Source of the DNA: Burkholderiales bacterium
Lineage (GTDB): Bacteria; Pseudomonadota; Gammaproteobacteria; Burkholderiales; Casimicrobiaceae
Assembly (NCBI GenBank): GCA_025354165.1
Contig: JANXNI010000050.1
Location: 17,013 to 81,012, forward strand
DNA: 64,000 nucleotides
Direction of reading: 5' to 3'
The position numbers and the translations under genes are program-made. A model generated the notes under the pieces. The model searched no databases. It saw nothing but the letters and a program-made list of their open reading frames with translations, and was not told where the DNA came from. Position 1 is the first letter of the stretch; the number at the start of each line of letters is the position of its first letter. Positions 55,463-63,756 of this stretch are shown in pieces.

Positions 55463-57424
55463 ATGCAGCAAAGCGGTGAAGCATTGACAGTGGTTGAATC
55501 GCGCCGGCCCGTGCCGAAGCGTCGAGCGATCATGACGCGGTCAGAGGCGTTGGCTGCATTGACGACTATTCTCATCGTGGCAATCTGGTTGCTTGCGTCA
55601 TGGACGGCAACTGCGGCCGAGATCATCCTCTCCGCATCCTCCGGCAGCCTCACCAACGGGCGCGCTACCGTCACCGCTACTTACACGAGCTCCGGCGTCA
55701 GCGGCAGCATGTTGCGCCTCTACGTCAACGGAAAACGTTGGGGTGCCAGCGATACCGCGAGCGGCGCGTGGCAGGTGACCGATTTGGTGATTGGCACTCA
55801 CAAGTTTCTGGTGCGCGCTGAAGGCGCGACGCCGCTGCGATCGAACGAAGTAACGCTCACGATAGGCAGTACACCTGCGGCGGTCGACGCCAGGCGGCGC
55901 GACGCAGCTCGCCTCTTGCTTCAGGCAAGTTTTGGCCCGCGCTCCCTTGCTGATATTGACGACGTGAAAGCACAGGGAACGACCGCGTGGGTTGACGCGC
56001 AGTTCGACAGGCAATGGCAAACGCACGCTTCTTATCTGGCAGCCCTGCGCGGTCAAAGCATCAAAGTCGAAGAGCAGCACATCTACGAGGCGATCTGGCA
56101 GAACATGATGTTTGGCGACGCGCGCCTTCGCTCGCGCGTCGCGCTGGCGCTCACCGAGATCATGGTGGTCTCAAATATTGCGCCCGATCAGGACACCGAT
56201 GCGCTGGCGTTCTGGATGGACACGATTTACAAAAACGCGTTCGGCAACTACCGCAGCTTGCTGCGCGATGTGACGCTTCAGCCGGCGATGGGCTATTACC
56301 TCAACATGCTCGGCAATGACAAGGAGGATCCCGCGACGGGCCGCATGCCGAGTGAGAACTATGCGCGCGAAGTGATGCAGCTGTTCTCGATTGGCCTCGT
56401 TCAACTCAATGCGGATGGCACGCCGAAGCGGGACGAGTTTGGCAGGACGACGCCCACCTACGATCAATCGGTCGTGCAGGGATTCGCAAAAGTTTTCACC
56501 GGATGGAGCTTTGGCGGTAACGACACTACTTTTTCATCGGGCTTCAATCCACCCAAACAAAACTGGACGCTGGAAATGGCGGCGTGGCCGAGCCATCATT
56601 CGACCGGCACGAAGCAACTTCTGAACGGCACCGTGTTGCCCGCTGGTCAGACGCCCGAGAAAGACCTGAACGACGCGCTGGACAACATCGCCAATCATCC
56701 GAACGTAGGGCCGTTCATGAGCAAACGCTTGATCCAGTTTTTGGTGACAAGCAATCCGAGCCCTGCCTACGTGTCGCGCGTCGTCGCCGTGTGGAATAAC
56801 AACGGTGCAACTGTGCGCGGTGATTTGAAGGCCGTGGTTCGGGCGATTTTGCTTGACGAAGAAGCGCGTAATCCTGTGACCGGCAGCACGACCGACGGCA
56901 AGCTGCGCGAACCGATGGTGCGCTTTGTTCACTTCGCTAACGCGCTGGGTGCGACATCGAAAAGCGGTCGCAACTCGATCTGGTGGCTTGATTCGCCTGA
57001 CGATTATCTGGGTCAGTCGCCGTTGTTGGCCGCGTCAGTTTTCAACTTCTTCTCGCCGCTGTACGCGCGCTCCGGAGCCATCGCGCAGGCGGGTCTCGCC
57101 TCGCCGGAGTTTCAGAACGCCACCGACACGCAGGTCGTTGGCAGCACCAATTTTTTCTCGCGCCTGATTCGCGATGGTGGTATTGGCTTTGACGAGCCGA
57201 ATCGAGTTGATTTCGACACCACGCCGTGGCTTGCGGACGCCGGGAATACCGCGAAGCTGGTTGATCGTTTGAACTGGACGTTGTTCGCTGGCGGGATGAC
57301 CGCCGCGACGCAAACGGTGATCGAGCGCGCGGTGAACGCCTTTCCGATGAAGGAGACAGACAACCGTTTACAGGCCGCGCTGAATCTCGCGGTGATTGCA
57401 CCTGAATTTGTCATTCAACGCTAG
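55463..57424 (+). CDS. Secreted DUF1800-family protein
   Basis: 653 residues. A hydrophobic signal or anchor (AALTTILIVAIWLLASWTAT at about residues 32-51) is preceded by a basic N-terminal tail; a small Ig-like domain follows (about 55-135), and then the DUF1800 domain: RRDAARLLLQASFGPRSLAD, SRVALALTEIMVV and EDPATGRMPSENYAREVMQL. The C-terminal AALNLAVIAPEFVIQR is typical. DUF1800 genes regularly pair with DUF1501, as here (11-bp gap). The biochemical function is unknown; the pair is thought to be exported together. An in-frame ATG at about 55532 just before the hydrophobic stretch could be the true start. Confidence 0.87.
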   Translation: MQQSGEALTVVESRRPVPKRRAIMTRSEALAALTTILIVAIWLLASWTATAAEIILSASSGSLTNGRATVTATYTSSGVSGSMLRLYVNGKRWGASDTASGAWQVTDLVIGTHKFLVRAEGATPLRSNEVTLTIGSTPAAVDARRRDAARLLLQASFGPRSLADIDDVKAQGTTAWVDAQFDRQWQTHASYLAALRGQSIKVEEQHIYEAIWQNMMFGDARLRSRVALALTEIMVVSNIAPDQDTDALAFWMDTIYKNAFGNYRSLLRDVTLQPAMGYYLNMLGNDKEDPATGRMPSENYAREVMQLFSIGLVQLNADGTPKRDEFGRTTPTYDQSVVQGFAKVFTGWSFGGNDTTFSSGFNPPKQNWTLEMAAWPSHHSTGTKQLLNGTVLPAGQTPEKDLNDALDNIANHPNVGPFMSKRLIQFLVTSNPSPAYVSRVVAVWNNNGATVRGDLKAVVRAILLDEEARNPVTGSTTDGKLREPMVRFVHFANALGATSKSGRNSIWWLDSPDDYLGQSPLLAASVFNFFSPLYARSGAIAQAGLASPEFQNATDTQVVGSTNFFSRLIRDGGIGFDEPNRVDFDTTPWLADAGNTAKLVDRLNWTLFAGGMTAATQTVIERAVNAFPMKETDNRLQAALNLAVIAPEFVIQR

Positions 57425-57435
57425 GGAGCACAACT

Positions 57436-58803
57436 ATGAACAGAAAATTTGCTCCCGCTCGTCGCAGCGCACTGCGGCTGACGGCGATGGCGCCGCTCGC
57501 ACTCAGCGGTGGCCTCCTGGGCGGTCTCGCCCGCTCTGCGTTCGCACAAAACGTGACCACTGTGGCCGACTACAAAGCACTTGTCGGCATCTTTCTCTTC
57601 GGTGGCAATGACGGCAACAATCTGCTGATTCCGATTGACGCTTCTGGTTTTGCTGACTACCAAAAAGGGCGAGGACATCTGGCGCTGGATCGCGGCGCGC
57701 TGCAGGCGATCAACCCAACCAACACACAAGGTCGCCCTTTTGCGTTGCACCCTTCGATGGGCGCACTGGCAAAGCTCTTCGAGACAGGACAATGCGCCAC
57801 CGTCGCCAACGTCGGCCCGCTCACGCAGCCGACCACGCGCGCGCAGTGGCAAGCTAATTCCGTGCAACTGCCGCCCAATCTGTTTTCGCACAGCGATCAG
57901 CAATCGCAGTGGCAGGCTGGCACGTCGGACAGCTCCGTTCGCCTTGGCTGGGGCGGGCGCGTGGCCGATCAGGTGGCGTCGCTGAACGGGATTCAAAACG
58001 TCGCGACGGCAGTCGCCGTGAACGGTCGCAGCAGTTTTCAGCAAGGCGCAACCGTGTCGCCGTTTCAGGTCGCATCGAGTGGCAATTTTGGCTACGACAG
58101 CTACGATTCCACGAGCAAAGACGCGCTGTCGGTTGGCTTCAGCGAAATGATCAATACTGCGCGACCGCACCTGTTCGAAGCCGCGTGGAACGAGACCATC
58201 AAGCGTGGCATCACTACGCAGCAGGTGTTTCAGCAGGCGCTCAATGAGAGCAAGCCGCTGGTCACCGTTTTCCCCGGCAGTGGCCTCGGCGATCAGCTAC
58301 GCACTGTTGCAAGACTCATTGCCGCACGCGCCTCGTTCGGGGTCAAACGGCAAGTTTATTTTTGCTCTCTAGGCGGCTTCGATACCCACGGCATCGACCA
58401 GTTGCAGGATCAGAACGAATTACTCGGCATTGTCAGCGAAGCGATGGCCAGTTTCTACCGCGCCACTGTCGAGCTGGGCGTCGCCTCGCAAGTGACGGCT
58501 TTCACCATGAGCGACTTCGGTCGCGATTTTCCGGCGAACGGCAGCGGCGGCTCGGATCACGGCTGGGGCAGCCATCATGTGGTCGTGGGCGGTGCGGTCA
58601 AAGGCAAGCAATTGTTCGGCAGCTTCCCCACGCTGCGCGTTGATGGCCCGGACGACACGAGTGGCGGCCGCTGGATTCCAACGACATCTACAGAGCAATA
58701 CGCTTCGGCGTTCGCCAACTGGTTTGGCGTGAGCGGCAGCGCCTTGACGGAAGTGTTCCCGACGATGAGCAAGTTCCCGACCGGCTCATTGCCCATTTTT
58801 TAG
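57436..58803 (+). CDS. Secreted DUF1501-family protein (alkaline-phosphatase-like fold)
   Basis: 455 residues. The N-terminus has a Tat-like signal (ARRSALRLTAMAPLALSGGL, then ARSAFAQ), so it may be exported folded. The DUF1501 core reads GIFLFGGNDGNNLLIPIDAS, FALHPSMGALAKLFETGQCA and VYFCSLGGFDTHGIDQLQDQ, with FTMSDFGRDFPANGSGGSDH and GWGSHHVVVGGAVKGKQLFG near the end. Asp and His in these blocks could bind metals, as in the alkaline phosphatase superfamily (sulfatase-like). Partner of the upstream DUF1800 gene; both lack a known enzyme activity. Confidence 0.87.
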   Translation: MNRKFAPARRSALRLTAMAPLALSGGLLGGLARSAFAQNVTTVADYKALVGIFLFGGNDGNNLLIPIDASGFADYQKGRGHLALDRGALQAINPTNTQGRPFALHPSMGALAKLFETGQCATVANVGPLTQPTTRAQWQANSVQLPPNLFSHSDQQSQWQAGTSDSSVRLGWGGRVADQVASLNGIQNVATAVAVNGRSSFQQGATVSPFQVASSGNFGYDSYDSTSKDALSVGFSEMINTARPHLFEAAWNETIKRGITTQQVFQQALNESKPLVTVFPGSGLGDQLRTVARLIAARASFGVKRQVYFCSLGGFDTHGIDQLQDQNELLGIVSEAMASFYRATVELGVASQVTAFTMSDFGRDFPANGSGGSDHGWGSHHVVVGGAVKGKQLFGSFPTLRVDGPDDTSGGRWIPTTSTEQYASAFANWFGVSGSALTEVFPTMSKFPTGSLPIF

Positions 58804-58838
58804 CGAAGTAGCACCGGATTCAACCGCGACGAAAGGAA

Positions 58839-58955
58839 CAGCTATATCGATGTAGCCTTTGTTTTGCATGGGCTACAGGGCTTTTTGTGCGTAACGCGAC
58901 TTTATGAGTAAATGCGCTGTAGCCCATATTAAATGGGGGTCATAGGATTAAGTTG
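58839..58955. repeat. 117-bp palindromic element, copy 8 (divergent)
   Basis: CAGCTATATCG at the left, GCATGGGCTA mirrored by TAGCCCATAT, centre GCGACTTTAT and right end TTAAGTTG. It is more diverged than the others but the GGGCTA/TAGCCC pair and centre are in register (one-base shift). It ends on the base before the stop codon of the binding-protein gene at 58956. Confidence 0.65.
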
Positions 58956-60224
58956 TTACCGGTTTACACAGTTCGTAGGAGCCTGCGCCAAAAACTTTTC
59001 CGCCGCTGCGGAATTTTCCACAGCCAAAGGTGCGGACCCGCCGCCGTCGAATAGCACGTGCCAGACGCCGCTTGCCGGCTCCTTTTTCCATACCGATACA
59101 AAGTGCCCGACACGGTAGCGTGCTTCAGGTTTGGTTTCCGGACGCGGATCTTCAAGCACATAAGGGCCGCGTGAAATCGCTATGTCCGGTTCGCCGCCAA
59201 TGTTCACGAACTGCGCGCGCCAGCGCAGAACAATGCGCTTGCCTTCGATGATGCCGGCCCAGCCTTTCGCCACAGCCTCAGCGCCGCGTGTTGGCGCCTC
59301 GGAGCCTGCGTTGAACAATGCACCCGGATGCAAATGTTCGGCGAACGCTTTGGCGTCGTGATCGTCCACCGATTTTGCAAACGAGCGCTCGCGGGCCCAA
59401 ACTGCACACTCGGCGGCGGACATCGTCGACGCCGAGGAAGGCGGCATGAGCCCGGCCTTCACGATGGTCGCCGCCGCGTCTGGCGATGTCAGAAAGCGGA
59501 TCAACGCATTCGCCGCCTCAGCCTCGCGGGCGTCTTTGGTGATCGCCGCAGCGAAAGTGAAGCCGGGCTGTAGCGCCTCGGGCAGTGCGCCGACGAAGCT
59601 CACGCCGGGCGTGTGGATCAGCTCGCTCACCTGCTGAAAACCGATCTCCGCCTCTCCGCGCGCGACGACCGCAGCCACTGGTTCGCCCGACGGTGGCCCG
59701 CGCACCTTGCGGCTCTTGCCCGCGATTTGCTCCGCCATACCGAGTTTTGCGAATAGCGTGGTCGAGAGATAGGTGCCGCTGCCGCTGTCGGAATACGCAA
59801 TGGATTTGGCGGCGAGCAGCGTGGCCTTAAACGCCTCAACCGTCGATATGTCCGGCTTTGCCGCACCCGCGCGCACCACCATGCCCACCTGCGAACGGGC
59901 GAGTACCGCTTTGCTGTCGGCGCGCACCACGCCGCGCTCGGCCAGCGCGTTCGCAGCTTCGCCGTCAAGGATCACCACGTCAGCTGCTTCACCGCGCGCC
60001 AGCCGCGTCGGAATCGCCTCCGGCGAGTCGCCCATCGACGGCCCGCGCATCGTGATCAGATGATGCCCGCTCGCCTTCTCAAACGCAGGCGCAAGCTCAG
60101 CGTACACGCCATGAAAACCCGCAGAAATCATCACACGAAGATCGGCGGCCGATGCTGCTCCTGTGCTGAGCAACGTGATCGTGGCGAGCACGAAGAACGC
60201 GCGTGTGAGTGGGCTGGTGTTCAT
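58956..60224 (-). CDS. ModA-like periplasmic binding protein fused to a SnoaL-like (NTF2) domain
   Basis: 422 residues. A signal peptide (FFVLATITLLSTGAASA) leads into a type-II binding-protein fold: AADLRVMISAGFHGVYAELA, GDSPEAIPTRLARGEAADVV and AYSDSGSGTYLSTTLFAKLG. At about residue 265 the chain enters a second domain (SAAECAVWARERSFAKSVDD HDAKAFAEHLHPG region) that looks like SnoaL/DUF4440: RGAEAVAKGWAGIIEGKRIV and YRVGHFVSVWKKEPASGVWH. The fusion is unusual. ATG 60224 begins the signal peptide. A truncated copy of the first 80 codons lies at 61527-61862. Confidence 0.72.
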   Translation of the reverse strand: MNTSPLTRAFFVLATITLLSTGAASAADLRVMISAGFHGVYAELAPAFEKASGHHLITMRGPSMGDSPEAIPTRLARGEAADVVILDGEAANALAERGVVRADSKAVLARSQVGMVVRAGAAKPDISTVEAFKATLLAAKSIAYSDSGSGTYLSTTLFAKLGMAEQIAGKSRKVRGPPSGEPVAAVVARGEAEIGFQQVSELIHTPGVSFVGALPEALQPGFTFAAAITKDAREAEAANALIRFLTSPDAAATIVKAGLMPPSSASTMSAAECAVWARERSFAKSVDDHDAKAFAEHLHPGALFNAGSEAPTRGAEAVAKGWAGIIEGKRIVLRWRAQFVNIGGEPDIAISRGPYVLEDPRPETKPEARYRVGHFVSVWKKEPASGVWHVLFDGGGSAPLAVENSAAAEKFLAQAPTNCVNR

Positions 60225-60278
60225 GGATGTCCTGCGGTTATTTCCGCACATTATCTGTGTCTGTGGGAGCGGTTCCAC

Positions 60279-60531
60279 CGCGACTGCGCTGGCAAGGTCA
60301 ATCGCAATTGCGCGTAGGGCGCGACGCTTGCAGTTGCACCTCGTAATCCTTGCAGAGCGCCGCGATCAAAAGGACTTCGTCGGTGTGAATGCACGATCCC
60401 CTTCGGGTATCCGACCTACGTCGTGACACGCGCGAACTTCTAGCCAACGGGTCCGCACAGCAGATCAAAGGCAGTCACCGGCTGTCACCGAATAACTGGC
60501 TCTCCGGAAAAAATTCGTCGGTGTTCCCAAT
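60279..60531. other. Gene-free stretch with REP half-site and repeat remnant
   Basis: A TGTGGGAGCGG half-REP lies just before this stretch, and about 60321-60386 is a degraded copy of the repeat at 61495-61620 (shared blocks CGCGATCAA and GACTTCGTCGG). No gene, promoter or terminator is evident. Confidence 0.45.
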
Positions 60532-61485
60532 CTAGTTAATGACGCGCGGCGGATATGTCCAGTTAAGCGTGATGGTGACCGTGGCCGTCATGCCGGGGGC
60601 AAGTGCTATTTGAGTGGATGTCCCGTCATAACACTTCATCCCGAACGCTCGAAACGGGGTGTCAAAAGGAATGGTCACGGGTTGGCCGACACTACTGTTT
60701 GCGCTGACTGACGGAGTTGCCGGATTGACGCTAAGCCAACGGGCTGAATAGGGTTGGTTGACGTAAAGGTCCACCGACTTGCACGCCGCCGCATAGTTCG
60801 CGAAGGTGGCAGTGGCCGATATGCTCTGCAGCACCGAGCCGGCTGGTATTACTGTGCTGGACAAAGTGTCGTTAGTGCCGATGACCAAAGCTGTCCACTT
60901 CACCACTTCGACGCCCCCGACATCTTGCCAGCGCAGGTTGACGCCATCGCTACCCAGCACCTTGCCTGCTACGGCTCCAGCAACGGGCGAAAGTTTGGCC
61001 TGTGTGACCGCATTGTCGGCAATTTGCGCTGTGCTGATCGTGCCAATGATCTGTGTTGCGGAGACGGTGGCTGCGGGAGCGAGTGATTCGGTAATCACGG
61101 AGCGCATCGCGTACGGGCTAGCTGCAAGCGGTTGTCGAGGGACCATCTCGGTCGGCTCTCCCGCGATAGTGATGCCGACGTAGTAGGGCTGGTCGAAACT
61201 CAGGTTTAACACGGCGCTGCTGCCGATCAGGGCGTTGAAAATGCCGTTCGATACGCTAATGCTCTGCGTTTCGCTGTAAAGCGCCGTGCCACCCGAGGCG
61301 ACCGTATAGAGCTTAAAGGTCAGCGAGAGTGCGGGGTTGGTGATCGCTGCACCGCTGGTCGTAGTGAGATAACCTTGATAGTTGAGCTTTTTCGGAACTT
61401 GGGCGTGGGTCAGGCTGCACCAGCAGATGAGCACGAGCGCAAGCGCTTGAGAGAGTCGGGAGATTGAATGGGCGGTTCGGTTCAT
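60532..61485 (-). CDS. Secreted NYQGYL-type protein (tail-fibre-like N-domain), short paralogue
   Basis: About 317 residues. A signal peptide (ALALVLICWCSLTHA) precedes QVPKKLNYQGYLTTTSGAAI and a beta-rich domain ending FDQPYYVGITIAGEPTEMVP followed by RQPLAASPYAMRS. This N-terminal module is shared with the 537-residue protein at 61963. The rest is a beta-rich tail with DVGGVEVVKW and a final strand TATVTITLNWTYPPRV. The layout is often annotated as tail-fibre-domain or hypothetical protein; I infer a secreted or surface structural protein. Confidence 0.65.
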   Translation of the reverse strand: MNRTAHSISRLSQALALVLICWCSLTHAQVPKKLNYQGYLTTTSGAAITNPALSLTFKLYTVASGGTALYSETQSISVSNGIFNALIGSSAVLNLSFDQPYYVGITIAGEPTEMVPRQPLAASPYAMRSVITESLAPAATVSATQIIGTISTAQIADNAVTQAKLSPVAGAVAGKVLGSDGVNLRWQDVGGVEVVKWTALVIGTNDTLSSTVIPAGSVLQSISATATFANYAAACKSVDLYVNQPYSARWLSVNPATPSVSANSSVGQPVTIPFDTPFRAFGMKCYDGTSTQIALAPGMTATVTITLNWTYPPRVIN

Positions 61486-61494
61486 GGTGTTGCT

Positions 61495-61620
61495 CTGGAT
61501 TCGCATCTTCGCGGAAATGACGGTGGTTAAAAGGATCTATCGTGGCAGACGCGGTTGAAACACGAACGCGTTCCCGCAGGTAATCTCTCGCGGAGTGACG
61601 CGATCAAGTTGACTTCGTCG
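61495..61620. repeat. Duplicated dRS3-like plus flanking repeat (copy A)
   Basis: Starts CTGGATTCGCATCTTCGCGG then AAATGACGGTGG, continues with ATCTATCGTGGCA and TTGAAACACGAACGCG and ends GACTTCGTCGG. It matches 63600-63727. The ends resemble the Neisseria dRS3-type ATTCCC(N)GGGAAT repeat. Confidence 0.6.
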
Positions 61621-61862
61621 GCGGCTTCACCGCGCGCCAACCGCGCCGGAATCGCCTCAGGCGAGTCGCCCATCGAAGGCCCACGCAGCGTGATCAGACG
61701 ATGCCCGCTCGCCTTCTCAAACGCAGGCGCAAGCTCCGCATAAACGCCGTGAAAACCAGCAGAAATCATCACACGAAGATCGGCGGCCGATGCTGCTCTT
61801 GCGCTGAGCAACGTGATCGTGGCGAGCACGAAGAACGCGCGTACGAGTGGGCTGGTTTTCAT
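61527..61862 (-). pseudogene. Truncated duplicate of the ModA-like binding-protein gene
   Basis: From ATG 61862 to about 61617 the frame encodes the signal peptide and first 80 or so residues of the binding protein at 58956-60224 (AADLRVMISAGFHGVYAELA, GPSMGDSPEAIPARLARGEA), almost without change. It then runs into the dRS3-like repeat (EVNLIASLRERLPAG) and stops at 61527. Catalytic or ligand-binding residues of the rest are lost, so it is a gene remnant of a tandem duplication. Confidence 0.8.
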
Positions 61863-61962
61863 GGAATTCTTCTGGTCAGATATTCACATTGTTGAGTGCG
61901 CTGGCGCCGGGGCCACCAGACAAGAATCGCTGGCACGACGGCTCTGCCGTTGAATAGCTGCG

Positions 61963-63576
61963 TCAGTTGATCTTGAACCAGTTGGTTCCGTCGCAGATTA
62001 GCTGCGCAACACCGGTATTGGCCCCGATGACCAGTGTAGAAGCACCGTCAATAGTCGAACCGCCGGACACGAAGCCCAATGTGGCTGGGGCGCTTGAGCG
62101 GTTTTTGACGATATACACCCGGCCAACGACGCTCGGCTGCGGCAGTGCGACGGTTGCTGGAGTAGAGCCTGTGATGACGAGCACGTGGTCCGTATCGGTC
62201 AGCGAGGTAAGTGACAAATTCAATATCGTCCGGATCGCCACGGCGAGCGAGCCGTTGACTTGCAAAGTCGAATTGGGCGCGGTGCTGCGTATGCCGACGA
62301 AAGTATCGGCGGTGGCACCATTGGTTCCGTTGACGGAACCCAACACCAGGCTGTTGCTGGCGGTCACCTTGGCGTTGGCACCGACGGCTGTGGCATTGGT
62401 GATGCCCGCCGCGCTGTCCGCTGAATCGCCCAGCAGGGTGTTGCGCGATTCGATGGTATTGCTGGCACCGGTATTGCCGCCGAAAAACGCATTGTTGGCA
62501 CCGGTGGTGTTGGCAGTGCCGGCGATGTTGCCGAAGAAGGTATTGCCCTGCCCACTGGTGGTGAACTGTCCGGCGCCCGCACCAAAAAAGGAGTTGAAAC
62601 TGGCGGTGGTCTTATTGCCAGCGTTGATGCCGAAGTAACTTGCCTGCGTGCCGGACGCGTTGGTCATGCCGGCACCGGAGCCGAAAAAGGCATTGTTGTT
62701 TGCATTATTTGACAAGCCCGCCTGATCACCGAAGAAGGCGTTGTTATTACCCGTGCTGGTGGCAAAACCAGCGTGCCAGCCGAAGAAGTTGTTGCTGCTT
62801 CCGTTGAACGCGTTGAAGCCCGCAGCCTGTCCGACAAAGTTGTTGTTGCTACCGCTTTCGTTGAACGCACCCGCGCCCTGACCGATGAATACATTCAGGC
62901 TTCCGGACTGGTTACTCGATCCGGCGTTCAACCCGTAGAAACTGTTCGAGGAACCGCTGACATTACTTTTCCCGCTGTTGTGGCCAACAATCGTATTGCC
63001 TACGCCGGTGGTGTTCGCCGCCCCAGCATTGATCCCGATGAAGTTGTTCAACCCGCCAGTGCTCGCTGGGCGGCTTTCCACCGCAAATGAAGTGGACACG
63101 TTCAGCGGGCCGCTCGAGGTGATTGCACCGAAATTGCCAGAAATCTGCGCGGCGGGAACGACGGCAGTGGCGGACAGCCCGTCGGTCAGTGCCGAATGTC
63201 GTGAATACGGCGCACTGGCTAGCGGCTGCCGAGGCGTCATTTCCTGGTCTGAACCGACCGCTACGCCGAGCCAATAGGGCTTGTCAAATGCAAGGGCGAG
63301 CGTCGTGACGCTGCCAATCAGCAAATTAAAAATGCCGTTGCTAACGGTAACCGTTTGCGGCTCGGTGAATAGCAAATTTCCCGCGGTCAACGCGTCGTAA
63401 ATGTTGATGGTGATCGGTTGCGACGCGTTGCTGATCGCGGCACCGCTTGCGCTAGTCAGATAGCCCTGATAGTTGAGCGTTCGCGGCACTTGCGCTTGTG
63501 TTAGGCCGCACCAGCAGGTGAGCAATAGCGCAAGCGCGTGCCAGAGTCGGGACAACGGATTGGCGGTTCGGTTCAT
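61963..63576 (-). CDS. Secreted NYQGYL-type protein with hep/hag-like glycine-asparagine repeats
   Basis: 537 residues. A signal peptide (ALALLLTCWCGLTQA) and the same N-terminal module as the 60532 gene (QVPRTLNYQGYLTSASGAAI, then MTPRQPLASAPYSRH). Residues about 180-400 are tandem repeats of about 22 residues built on GxxNxFFGxxAG (for example GNNNAFFGDQAGLSN, GQGNTFFGNIAGTAN), a left-handed-helix-like pattern seen in YadA heads and tail-fibre-like surface proteins. The C-terminal part is beta-rich (SLVLGSVNGTNGATADTF). Probably exported and surface-exposed. It is directly followed on the same strand by the binding-protein fragment. Confidence 0.7.
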   Translation of the reverse strand: MNRTANPLSRLWHALALLLTCWCGLTQAQVPRTLNYQGYLTSASGAAISNASQPITINIYDALTAGNLLFTEPQTVTVSNGIFNLLIGSVTTLALAFDKPYWLGVAVGSDQEMTPRQPLASAPYSRHSALTDGLSATAVVPAAQISGNFGAITSSGPLNVSTSFAVESRPASTGGLNNFIGINAGAANTTGVGNTIVGHNSGKSNVSGSSNSFYGLNAGSSNQSGSLNVFIGQGAGAFNESGSNNNFVGQAAGFNAFNGSSNNFFGWHAGFATSTGNNNAFFGDQAGLSNNANNNAFFGSGAGMTNASGTQASYFGINAGNKTTASFNSFFGAGAGQFTTSGQGNTFFGNIAGTANTTGANNAFFGGNTGASNTIESRNTLLGDSADSAAGITNATAVGANAKVTASNSLVLGSVNGTNGATADTFVGIRSTAPNSTLQVNGSLAVAIRTILNLSLTSLTDTDHVLVITGSTPATVALPQPSVVGRVYIVKNRSSAPATLGFVSGGSTIDGASTLVIGANTGVAQLICDGTNWFKIN

Positions 63577-63599
63577 GGTGATGCTCAGTGGGTGTGGCC

Positions 63600-63727
63600 C
63601 TGGATTCGTGCGTTCGCGGGAATGACGGTGGTTGAAAGAATCTATCGTGGCAAGCGCAGTTGAAACGCGAACGCTTTACCGCTTGTGATGTCGCGGAGCG
63701 ACGCGACCAAAATGAATTTGTTGGTGG
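63600..63727. repeat. Duplicated dRS3-like plus flanking repeat (copy B)
   Basis: Reads CTGGATTCGTGCGTTCGCGG then GAATGACGGTGG and ATCTATCGTGGCAAG, the counterpart of 61495-61620. It separates the 537-residue protein from the dockerin-ending gene. Confidence 0.6.
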
Positions 63728-63756
63728 TGGGACTGTAGACCCTTCTACAGGCCCAC

